Of a DNA stretch of 64,000 bases, positions 46,779-55,376 are shown in pieces. The notes under the pieces are model-generated. The model worked only from the letters and a program-made list of their open reading frames with translations. It ran no database searches and had not been told where the DNA came from. Made by a program: the position numbers and the translations under genes. Position 1 is the stretch's first letter; each line of letters opens with the position of its first letter. Source of the DNA: an uncultured Sutterella sp. (GTDB lineage Bacteria > Pseudomonadota > Gammaproteobacteria > Burkholderiales > Burkholderiaceae_F); assembly GCA_900542805.1 (NCBI GenBank), contig UQOW01000001.1, positions 62,001 to 126,000 of the forward strand, given 5' to 3'.

Positions 46779-47762
46779 TCAGCTTGCCGGAAGGTTTTTC
46801 AGAAGCCGGAAAAAGAGAATCGTCAGGTGGTAAAAGACCGGCGCCGAGAAAATCAGGGGCGCAAAGCGCTCTAAGCTACCCCGACCGATGTAAAGTTCAC
46901 CTTCCCAGCTTTTGGACCCGAGACTGCGTTTGACAGCGCTTATGACGATGTCGCCCATGACGCATGACAAAACGATTGCGAGTGAGTAAAGCGCCACCTG
47001 ATAGATGCGAAACGGCGTCAGCCAGAAAAGCGACAGACCGACTAAAAAGGCCAGGAAGCATCCGACGGAAATCCCTTTGACGGTCTTGTGCGGATTCATC
47101 CTCAAGGTCTTGCCGCCCAAGGCCGAACTTGCAAGAACCGAGAACAAATCGGCGCAGAACGTGACCATTAGGTAAAAGAGCAACATCAAGGCTCCCGAGG
47201 AGTTGTGGCGTTCGATGCCGGAAAAATCGAGTGTGGTAATCGCAGGTGCGTGGCTGACGCAGAAAACACAAATCATCAAGCCCCACTGTACCTTCGCAAC
47301 GCGCTCTAAAAAACGGTCGGTGTCGTTGCCGATGGCTGCAATGACCGGTAAGAGTAAGAACACATACACCGGAATAAAGAGCGTAAAGTACGGCATCAGG
47401 TTAAAGTACACCAAAGCGTACTGCGCCGGAATAATCAGGTAAAACGCAAGTACGAGGACCCAGTGATCGCGCGGCCGAATCGGCGTGAGCGCAATAAATT
47501 CTCGCAAGAGGAAAAACGAGAGGATGGCAAAAATCACCACAAGCGTCGTTTGCCCGAATCCCCAGGCGACCGTGAAAATAATGACAAGCCACCAGCCCAT
47601 CCGCACGCGAGAGTTGGCAATGGCCAAACGAAACGTCTGCTCGGGAGTCTTGGCGCGTCCTGCGGCCCAAAGACCGTAAATCGTGGCGGCGGCCATCAGG
47701 ACAATGAGTGCCGTGAGGATAATCAGATAACCTTGTTGTAGGTCAATACCGAGTCGCATCAT
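46779..47762 (-). CDS. CdsA/YnbB-like membrane protein lacking the cytidylyltransferase signature
   Basis: A 327-residue protein with about eight membrane helices, related to YnbB, a phosphatidate cytidylyltransferase homologue (LSFFLLREFIALTPIRPRDH, NPHKTVKG). The CdsA signature S-x(2)-K-R-x(4)-K-D-...-H-G-G-x(2)-D-R-x-D should lie at residues 275-301. Here it reads SAVKRSLGSKSW...GRGSLERFAP, so the D of KD, the H and both Asp of DRxD are gone. Catalysis by the CdsA mechanism is unlikely. It overlaps the PlsC-like gene by 4 bp (ATGA), so the two act together in envelope lipid metabolism (inference). Confidence 0.82.
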   Translation of the reverse strand: MMRLGIDLQQGYLIILTALIVLMAAATIYGLWAAGRAKTPEQTFRLAIANSRVRMGWWLVIIFTVAWGFGQTTLVVIFAILSFFLLREFIALTPIRPRDHWVLVLAFYLIIPAQYALVYFNLMPYFTLFIPVYVFLLLPVIAAIGNDTDRFLERVAKVQWGLMICVFCVSHAPAITTLDFSGIERHNSSGALMLLFYLMVTFCADLFSVLASSALGGKTLRMNPHKTVKGISVGCFLAFLVGLSLFWLTPFRIYQVALYSLAIVLSCVMGDIVISAVKRSLGSKSWEGELYIGRGSLERFAPLIFSAPVFYHLTILFFRLLKNLPAS

Positions 47763-48358
47763 AGGGCCACCTTTGCCAAGTCAATCACGGCTTGCCGTGC
47801 ACGCTCGAGAAACTCGGTTTTCGGATCGGAAGCGCTGTGCGCAAGCGGAGCTCCGAAGTGCACAGAGCAAACGGTCGGAACCGGAATGTACGTTCCTTTC
47901 GGGAGGGCCCGGTGTAAGTTTTCGATGTACACGGGAATTAATTCGACATCGGGAAAGGCGCGCATCAGACGCCACAGACCGCTTTTAAATTCACTCGGTA
48001 ATTCCTGGGGGCGACGCGTTCCTTCCGGGAAAATAATCAGGGAGTCGCCCTGAGCCAAGGCGTCTTTGAGCGGCTCAAGCGGATTGGTGTGTTCGGTCCT
48101 GCGACGATCGACCAAAACGACATTGAGTTCCTTCATCGCCAGGCGCCGACGAATCAGTCCCTTGGACCAGTAGTCTCTGGCTGCAACGGGGCGTGTTGTC
48201 GACCTTAAGGCTCCGGGTAGCGCCGACCAAATCACAATCGTATCGAGGTGGCTGGTGTGGTTGGCAAAATAGATGCGTTGTTTGCGAGTCGGAGCCGATC
48301 CGTGCCATTGCGGATAGGCGCCTACAAGCAGGCGCGTAATCCAAACTATCGGCGTCAT
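47759..48358 (-). CDS. 1-acyl-glycerol-3-phosphate acyltransferase (PlsC-like)
   Basis: A 199-residue acyltransferase with the HX4D motif NHTSHLDT near residue 34 and the second motif FPEGTRR, both intact; one N-terminal hydrophobic helix is likely. It should acylate lysophosphatidate or a related lipid at the inner membrane. ATG 48358 is the only ATG near the start; an upstream TTG at 48403 would add 15 residues. The paired CdsA/YnbB-like protein follows with an ATGA overlap. Confidence 0.88.
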   Translation of the reverse strand: MTPIVWITRLLVGAYPQWHGSAPTRKQRIYFANHTSHLDTIVIWSALPGALRSTTRPVAARDYWSKGLIRRRLAMKELNVVLVDRRRTEHTNPLEPLKDALAQGDSLIIFPEGTRRPQELPSEFKSGLWRLMRAFPDVELIPVYIENLHRALPKGTYIPVPTVCSVHFGAPLAHSASDPKTEFLERARQAVIDLAKVAL

Positions 48359-48422
48359 TAAATGGAATTGAAACAAGGACGTGTCTCCCCCGAAGACTCG
48401 CAACGGCAGAATTATATCGACA

Positions 48423-51400
48423 CTAGGGTGCGGTATTAATTTCAGGGCTTTGCGTTTGTGTTTCCGGATTCTTCACGGCCTTTTGAATCACCGGATCCGA
48501 AAGAGTTCCCGTAATCGTGTAATCGGTTGTCAAAAGGTAGTTGAGCGGTTGGCTGATAAGCCACTGTCCGACATAGGCTCCGAGACCGATCACAGGATTA
48601 ATGATGGCAAGCGGCAAGGATGCGGCTCCGGCGTTAATCTTCGGGACGACCGTGGCGCGAGCATTGACAGCCTGGGTGTTGATGTCAACCAATCCCGAAA
48701 GATCGATTGTTGCCTTGGTTCCGGACAGATTCATGTTGTCGCTCGTGAGAATACCGTCGGCGATGAGTATGTCGCCCGTTAGGGAATCGAACGTGAAATT
48801 GGTGTGCGAAAGGTCGAAAAAGTCAAGCGAAATCTGCTTAATCAGCGACTGAATGGAAACAAGTGATAAAAGAGCTCCGCCGACCCCTAAGTCGGTTTGC
48901 TCCAAAACGCCGCGGATTAAATTGACCTTGGCTGCCCCTTGAAGGGTTGTCCAATCAGGGTTCCAAGGAGACCCCTTCCACAGTAACGACGTTGTGATTT
49001 TGCCCGAACCCTTACCGAGAATTCCTTCGTGCCCGAGGCGCTTCAAGAACGCTCCGCCGTTAATCAGTTCCAAGTCGGCCGTCAGCGATGTCGTACCGTC
49101 TGCGGCCCATTCGCCCGAGGCTGAAAGATCGGCATCGGAGTTAAGAAGCCGAAGCGAATCGATTTTCCAAGACGTTCCTTTTTTGTTGACCGGCGTCGAT
49201 GTCACGAACTTAAGTGACCCCAAGGCGGCATCCTTGTACGTCAAGTCCGCGATGTTTAAATCCAAAGAGGGAAGACTTTTGCGGGACTGATTGGTTTGTG
49301 CCGAATCGATAAAGCCTTCTTCCAAGGTCTCGGAGACGCTGTAGTGTGAAAAATCGGCTTTGATGTGACCGCCGGCCCCCCGTGCAAAGTCCCAGGTTAA
49401 AAGGCCTTCGGTTTCGCGACTTGCAATGGAAAAGTTCCAAACGGCATCGCCGAGACGTCGGGCACGGCCCTTAAGCTTTGTCAGACGAATGGCGTCAAAC
49501 GAGAACGCGTCGGTCTCGTATCGAACGGTGTTAAGAAACGGAGTGTTCAAGCCGCTTGCTGCAGCGCTATCTTTTTGGGTGGCCTCGATGATGTCTTCAA
49601 GCACCTTTTCCCAAGCGCGGTACGAAAGGCTCGGTGTATGGATATCCAAAGTCAGCCCGCGATTCGGAAGCCCGACTTTCTTGCCGATTCCGAGAGAGCC
49701 GAGAGGCGTGACGGAGGGAGCTTTGCCCGCAAGTTGCAGGACTAAATCAATTTTGTTCGCACTTTCAAGCTTTAAAAGATGTCCGTTTTTGTCGGCCAGT
49801 TTTAAAGGTTCGAAACGAAATGTCGTCGGTTGTGCTTGATCGGCTTTCTTAGTAAGCGGTGCAGGAAGCGTCAGTTCGATGCCCTTTAAATCCGTTGCGG
49901 CACTCACTGTCACGCCTTTGCCGGAAACGATATCGATACCGACCGAAATATCGGTCTGTCCCTTGGCGTACGCTGTCAGAGCTTTCGTCAGTTCCGTATT
50001 CACGAAAAAGTGTACGGAATCAGGCGCAAGGCGGCTTTGCGCCTCAATGCGGATACGTCCAGTTTCATCGGTTGTCACGGAAGCCGTCACCGGGGTATTT
50101 AAGGCCGTTGCCGTAAGATTCTCGCTTGTTGCGCTCGATTCGGTAAAGTGCAACTTTCCGGTAAGTTTTGTGAGCGGCGGAACCGGCCAGTGCATGTCAA
50201 AGGCATTGTTCCCGAACGTCAATAGCCCGTCGACGCGTGTTTTTTTGTTACCGGTGAGCGGAATCGCAAGTTTTAGGTTCAAAGACGCATCTCCGGCGGC
50301 GTTTGCTCCGTTAAAGGCGCCGCCGAGCATGGCTCCCACGGGGCTCGCCGTCAGGTATCGGCTCATCGTTGCAAGAGGCGCCGTCGCATCGGCCGAAATC
50401 GTCAGAAGCGTGTCCTTGACGCCCATGTGCGCAATCTGGGCGCGGATGTTTTTCCCGGTCGCACCGAGCGTTTTAGCCGACCGAGCCTCGATGAGCATGC
50501 CCGCACCTTCAAAGGTCAAATCGGCATCGATTTCGGAAACTACGGGCCAGAGCTTGCCGACGGACCAAAGTCCGTCTTGCGGACGCGTTTGAGGCGGCAC
50601 GAAATCCAAAAGTCCGCCCGTTAAGCGAGCAGTCGCCAAAAAGTGACTTCCGGATTTATCGGCTCCGTGCCAGGGATAGTCTTTAAGGTCGCCGCGCAAA
50701 ACAAATCGGCCGTTTCGAGCCGCGCCGCCGCGCAGTGCTCCCTCGAGCCAATGGCGGGTTCGCTGCGAGATGACAAGAGGCAGATAGCGCCAAGCGCTTT
50801 CGGCTTTAAGGTGGTCGATTCGTCCTTCAACATCGATATAACCGGCTTTACTGCCGACAGCCTTCCACGTACCCGAACCCGAAAGACCGACATCGGTGTT
50901 GGCAACGGTAAGGTTATCGATTTTGACCGTCAGCGGTGCTTTTTCTTCGGCGTTTGTCCATGAAACCTTTCCGGTTAAGCGCTCCAGGGTAATGCGTTCG
51001 TTTTCAAAGACACCGGGGAACGTTATTTCCGAAGCCCCTTTCAGTGTCACATGACCGGCCTGAGGCGTCACGTTGACCGAGCCGATTAGGTTCGCAAATC
51101 CCGGTTGTCCGATGCCGCTTGAGGCCGGTTGCGCCAGAAGGGTCAACTGCATAAAGTCTGAGGCAAAGTGCCAATCGTGCGGGTCTTTGTAGGAGCCTTT
51201 CCACGAAAATTCGACGCGACTGACGGTGCCGCTCGGATCGTACTGCACAATCGGGTCGCGAACGGCGGCCGGCACGACCTCGTTTTCAAGCAGGATTTGT
51301 CCGAGCGCGCGCAAATCCAATGTTGAAAGCGTCACGGAGCCTTCTTGCGTATCGGACCACGTCGAATCGGTCGTCACGGAGAAAGATCCCGTCAACGGTC

Positions 51401-52490
51401 CGAATGCGCGTCCGGTTCGTGTCATAAAGGCCAGATGTCCGACCCTCAACTCGATGTGCTGACCGTCGCGTACGGCGTTAGCCTGTAGTTGCAGATGCCG
51501 AGTGACGAGGGGACGGGGCATATTCGGTAGTGAGGCGCTCACGTCGTTTAGGATGACGTCGGTTGTCACGCTTTTGATTGTGCCGTCGTCAAACGAGAGC
51601 CACAGTTCGCCGTCGGCTCTTCCCGAGGTAAAGGGATTAATCTCCGAGAGTCCCGGAATGCCTTTTTTTAGGTCGAAGGCATCGAATTTGGTATAAAAGT
51701 CCCAGGCCCAATCGGTCCAGTCGGTCGAGCGGGAAACGACGGGCTTTCTGACACGGGCGCGGACATCGAGGGACTGACCGTCGGCCTTTGCTTGCAATCC
51801 GAAGTTCCAGTGCGTCAGATGCGGATAAAACGTAGCATTTAAATCATTAACGGCGATGGCCCGAGCGTCCTTAAGGCGCTTGTCGGTGTAGCGAATCGTT
51901 GCCCCCGTGATTTCCAGACGCCCCTGTTCGGTAATAAACGTCAGGAGCTTGGAGTCGGCCGGATCGGATACGGATTTTTCTAAGTCAACGCAAAAGCCTG
52001 CAATCTCAAATTGAGTGTCCGTCAGACGCTCGACATCGACGCTGGCTCCGACGATTTGCAGTGACTTGAATGCCGGAACTCCAAAGATACTGGACCAATA
52101 TAAGGAGGCATCCACGCGCGGTAGCAGAATCGTATGCTCCATTCCCGGTTTTTTGAGCACAACTTCTTTCAGCGAAAGCCGCGGCCACAGACGCTCCCAA
52201 CTCGGCTCGATTCGCCCGATTTTGATGTCAACTTTCAGAGCCGAGGAGACGGCCTGCGCAATGCGTGTGTTATACGAATCGATGTTCGGAAAGACGATAT
52301 AACGTGTGACCAGAATGAGGCACGACAAGACAAGAAGGCAACCTGTGAGAGCCCAGAAGGCTGCCAGGAGCGACAGACGCACCCCCCGCCTGTCTCGCAC
52401 AAAACAGGTGGCCGAGTCGACAAGCGAGGAAAAGTATTCCAAAGCGTGCTTCAAAATCGTTCCATTGTCCGGAAACCGGGTTTGCGACAC
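48423..52490 (-). CDS. yhdP: YhdP/AsmA-like envelope protein
   Basis: A very large protein (about 1355 residues) with one N-terminal membrane helix (LSLLAAFWALTGCLLVLSCLI) and a long beta-rich periplasmic region of the YhdP/DUF3971-AsmA2 type. Examples are the final GAALLSLVSIQSL, the LSGLVDINTQAVNA strand and GLGAYVGQWLISQP near the C-terminus. YhdP-type bridges carry phospholipids to the outer membrane. The frame is open to 52574, but that ATG would overlap glnE on the other strand. GTG 52490 is used here and TTG 52454 is equally possible. Divergent from glnE. Confidence 0.88.
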   Translation of the reverse strand: MSQTRFPDNGTILKHALEYFSSLVDSATCFVRDRRGVRLSLLAAFWALTGCLLVLSCLILVTRYIVFPNIDSYNTRIAQAVSSALKVDIKIGRIEPSWERLWPRLSLKEVVLKKPGMEHTILLPRVDASLYWSSIFGVPAFKSLQIVGASVDVERLTDTQFEIAGFCVDLEKSVSDPADSKLLTFITEQGRLEITGATIRYTDKRLKDARAIAVNDLNATFYPHLTHWNFGLQAKADGQSLDVRARVRKPVVSRSTDWTDWAWDFYTKFDAFDLKKGIPGLSEINPFTSGRADGELWLSFDDGTIKSVTTDVILNDVSASLPNMPRPLVTRHLQLQANAVRDGQHIELRVGHLAFMTRTGRAFGPLTGSFSVTTDSTWSDTQEGSVTLSTLDLRALGQILLENEVVPAAVRDPIVQYDPSGTVSRVEFSWKGSYKDPHDWHFASDFMQLTLLAQPASSGIGQPGFANLIGSVNVTPQAGHVTLKGASEITFPGVFENERITLERLTGKVSWTNAEEKAPLTVKIDNLTVANTDVGLSGSGTWKAVGSKAGYIDVEGRIDHLKAESAWRYLPLVISQRTRHWLEGALRGGAARNGRFVLRGDLKDYPWHGADKSGSHFLATARLTGGLLDFVPPQTRPQDGLWSVGKLWPVVSEIDADLTFEGAGMLIEARSAKTLGATGKNIRAQIAHMGVKDTLLTISADATAPLATMSRYLTASPVGAMLGGAFNGANAAGDASLNLKLAIPLTGNKKTRVDGLLTFGNNAFDMHWPVPPLTKLTGKLHFTESSATSENLTATALNTPVTASVTTDETGRIRIEAQSRLAPDSVHFFVNTELTKALTAYAKGQTDISVGIDIVSGKGVTVSAATDLKGIELTLPAPLTKKADQAQPTTFRFEPLKLADKNGHLLKLESANKIDLVLQLAGKAPSVTPLGSLGIGKKVGLPNRGLTLDIHTPSLSYRAWEKVLEDIIEATQKDSAAASGLNTPFLNTVRYETDAFSFDAIRLTKLKGRARRLGDAVWNFSIASRETEGLLTWDFARGAGGHIKADFSHYSVSETLEEGFIDSAQTNQSRKSLPSLDLNIADLTYKDAALGSLKFVTSTPVNKKGTSWKIDSLRLLNSDADLSASGEWAADGTTSLTADLELINGGAFLKRLGHEGILGKGSGKITTSLLWKGSPWNPDWTTLQGAAKVNLIRGVLEQTDLGVGGALLSLVSIQSLIKQISLDFFDLSHTNFTFDSLTGDILIADGILTSDNMNLSGTKATIDLSGLVDINTQAVNARATVVPKINAGAASLPLAIINPVIGLGAYVGQWLISQPLNYLLTTDYTITGTLSDPVIQKAVKNPETQTQSPEINTAP

Positions 52491-52565
52491 AAAACCCCGA
52501 AACGTCACGGAGAAGTTTCGGGTACTATTGACGTACACTTTAGCACAGGAAAGAAACGGCGTTTT

Positions 52566-55364
52566 ATGCAACAAAGACTCGGCATTTATTCTCTTGCAGC
52601 GTACTTACCGTTTGTCGAGCGGTCGATTGCGGCTGTTTCTGCGGCAACCGGTCTGTCGCAGCGAGACCTTCTTGACAGATATTCCCGAGAACGCCTCACG
52701 CGTGAGCGTATGAGCGAGTGCCTTTTGAAAGCAAAGTCGTGCGAGGAGCTTGCTCGGGCCATGCGGCTTTTGCGACGTGATACCCTTATTTCGCTGGCCA
52801 TTCAGGACACCACCGGACAAATCGGGTATGAGACCGTTGTGCGAACAATGACCGACTTGGCCCAGGAGTGTGTGAGCCGAGCGGTTGCCATGGCTTCCCG
52901 GGAGATGGCCGCACGTTTCGGAGAACCGGTCGGACAGGATGGAGCAAAGCAGGATCTTCTCGTTGTGGCGATGGGAAAGCTCGGCGGAAGTGAACTTAAC
53001 GTCAGTTCCGATATCGACCTGGTCTTTGTGTACGACCAGGACGGTCGTACGCAGTCGGAAGCAGGGAGACGTACCGTTTCCAATCACGAATTTTTCGAAC
53101 GTCTGGCGCGACGGGTTATCGCACTCATCAATTGTCCGGACGAAATCGGTTTTGTTTTCCGGGTCGATTGTCGGTTGCGTCCCTTCGGCGATGACGGACC
53201 GATTGTCGTCAGTAGCGAAATGCTCGAGGAGTATTTATCGACGCAAGGACGAGATTGGGAGCGCTTTGCGTGGCTTAAGGCACGCGTGGTGAGCACCCCG
53301 GTTTTTTCCGAGCCGGCTGCTTTTTGCCACACGGTTGATGCGCTTTACCGGATGATTCGACCTTTCGTGTACCGTCGTTATGTGGATTTCGGAGCGCTCA
53401 ATGCTTTAAGTCGCGTGCACGCGATGATCCGCTCCGAGACGGTACGCCGTGAACTCGGACGCGAGACCGGTATCAATGTCAAGCTCGGACGCGGCGGTAT
53501 TCGGGAAATCGAATTTATCGTTCAGACATTTCAGGTGATGCGCGGAGGGCGCGAGCGCAAGTTGCAGGGACGTCAAACGCTACCGATGCTTGAGATTGTC
53601 TCGGAGGTCGGGTGTTTGGATGCACACACGGTTCGTCAATTGGCTGAAGATTACGTTTTCTTAAGAAACTTGGAGCATGCGCTACAGTACGTAGACGATA
53701 AGCAAACACATTTTCTTTCCGATGACTCGGTTACCTATGAACGTATCGGGGCGATGCTCGGGTTGACGGCTCTTGAGCTTCGAAATCGCCTTGAGAGCGT
53801 CCGAACATTTGTTTCCGGGGTCTTCGATTCGATTTTCCAAACGCAGGAAACGCCTTTGGAGCGCCGCGGTTGGCCGGTCGGCTGGCGCTTCGGCGACAAG
53901 GCCTCTTGTGAAAAACTTACGGAAAAATTGAGAGAACTCGGGTTTAAGGATGCCGAAACCTTTTCACGGCGCATCGTTCGCAATCTTTCCGGTCGTGTCC
54001 TTACGACAAGCGATAAGGCCCGCGATTGCTTTACGCTTTTTGTGATGACCTTGGCGGAAAATGCGCATTCTTGGGCCGAATCCTTCGGTCTTTCGCAGGA
54101 TGCCGAGACGCTTTTCGAGCGCTATCTCGGGCTACTGGAAGTGATTGCCGGGCGTCCTACCTACGTGATGCTCCTCAATCAATTTCCGGTCGTAGCCAAA
54201 CGCGTGTCCCGGATTTTGATATCCAGTCGTTGGGCGGCGAACTTTTTGTACGAACATCCGCTTTTATTGGATGAACTTGTCGGGGCGCACGAGGAAATCG
54301 GCGCGAACACGGACCTTTCGATTTGGGACACCTGGCAGCGAGACGTTTCGGAGCGACTTGCCGATTTTTCGGGAGATACCGAGGCGCTTTTGAACGTGCT
54401 TCGAGATGCCGCGCACAGCGCCGTCTTTCGGATTCTTGTGTCGGACTTACAAGGAATTTTGACAGTGGAGCGTACGGCCGATCACTTGTCGGCGCTTGCC
54501 GATGCCGTTTTGCGCCTTGTGATGCAGCAGGCTTGGAAGGCAACGCCGGCACGGCACCGAGAGAATCCCAAGGTTGCGGCCGTTGGCTACGGGAAACTCG
54601 GCGGAAAAGAGCTCGGTTATGCCAGTGATTTGGATTTGGTGTTTCTCTTTGAGGACGATGCACCTGAGGCCGCCTCGGTGTATGCCCGTTTTGTTCGACG
54701 GGTCATCAGTTGGCTCACGGTCCAAACAAGTTCCGGCAAACTGTATTCCGTTGATACCCGGTTGCGGCCCGAAGGACAAGACGGTCTTTTGGTGTGTAGT
54801 TTCGAGCACTTTAAGCACTATCAGGAATCGACCGAAGGCGCATGGGTTTGGGAGCATCAGGCCCTGACGCGTGCTCGGTTTTGTGCCGGAGATGCCGAGC
54901 TCGGTAAGGCTTTTGAGACCGAAAGAACGCGGATTTTATGTCGTCCGCGCGACGCTTGCGCAGTACAACGCGCCGTTGTTGATATGCGGCGCAAGATTTT
55001 AGAAAGTCGCAAGAATACATCCGGTCTATTTGATTTAAAGCGTGACCGAGGCGGCATGCTCGATGTGGAATTTGCCGTTCAAACGCTGGTATTAACGCAG
55101 GCACATCGCTCCCCGCAGTTAACACGGAACCTCGGCAATTTATCCCTGCTTGCCATGAGTGCTGAGTTAGGCTTAATTCCGGATGCGATTGCCGAGGGGT
55201 CGATTCGGGCGTATCGCACCTATCGGGATATCCAGCGAATGACGCGTCTGAATCTCGGCGAAAACACACCGGTGCGTGTGGCGCCTGAAAAACTTCGTGC
55301 CGAAAAGGAGGCGGTCACGGCCCTGTGGCGCACGGTGCTTGGAACAGACGAGCCGTGCGCCTGA
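52566..55364 (+). CDS. glnE: Glutamine synthetase adenylyltransferase/deadenylase
   Basis: Bifunctional nitrogen regulator, 932 residues (E. coli 946), that adds AMP to or removes it from glutamine synthetase in response to PII. Two nucleotidyltransferase domains are seen: the deadenylylase GKLGGSELNVSSDIDLVFVY at about 137-156 and the adenylyltransferase GKLGGKELGYASDLDLVFLF near 675-694. Both have the GS-x-DxD motif. The start at 52566 is chosen because upstream sequence overlaps yhdP; AGGAAAG lies 15-20 bp before it. Confidence 0.96.
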   Translation: MQQRLGIYSLAAYLPFVERSIAAVSAATGLSQRDLLDRYSRERLTRERMSECLLKAKSCEELARAMRLLRRDTLISLAIQDTTGQIGYETVVRTMTDLAQECVSRAVAMASREMAARFGEPVGQDGAKQDLLVVAMGKLGGSELNVSSDIDLVFVYDQDGRTQSEAGRRTVSNHEFFERLARRVIALINCPDEIGFVFRVDCRLRPFGDDGPIVVSSEMLEEYLSTQGRDWERFAWLKARVVSTPVFSEPAAFCHTVDALYRMIRPFVYRRYVDFGALNALSRVHAMIRSETVRRELGRETGINVKLGRGGIREIEFIVQTFQVMRGGRERKLQGRQTLPMLEIVSEVGCLDAHTVRQLAEDYVFLRNLEHALQYVDDKQTHFLSDDSVTYERIGAMLGLTALELRNRLESVRTFVSGVFDSIFQTQETPLERRGWPVGWRFGDKASCEKLTEKLRELGFKDAETFSRRIVRNLSGRVLTTSDKARDCFTLFVMTLAENAHSWAESFGLSQDAETLFERYLGLLEVIAGRPTYVMLLNQFPVVAKRVSRILISSRWAANFLYEHPLLLDELVGAHEEIGANTDLSIWDTWQRDVSERLADFSGDTEALLNVLRDAAHSAVFRILVSDLQGILTVERTADHLSALADAVLRLVMQQAWKATPARHRENPKVAAVGYGKLGGKELGYASDLDLVFLFEDDAPEAASVYARFVRRVISWLTVQTSSGKLYSVDTRLRPEGQDGLLVCSFEHFKHYQESTEGAWVWEHQALTRARFCAGDAELGKAFETERTRILCRPRDACAVQRAVVDMRRKILESRKNTSGLFDLKRDRGGMLDVEFAVQTLVLTQAHRSPQLTRNLGNLSLLAMSAELGLIPDAIAEGSIRAYRTYRDIQRMTRLNLGENTPVRVAPEKLRAEKEAVTALWRTVLGTDEPCA

Positions 55365-55376
55365 CAGGCCTTGCCG

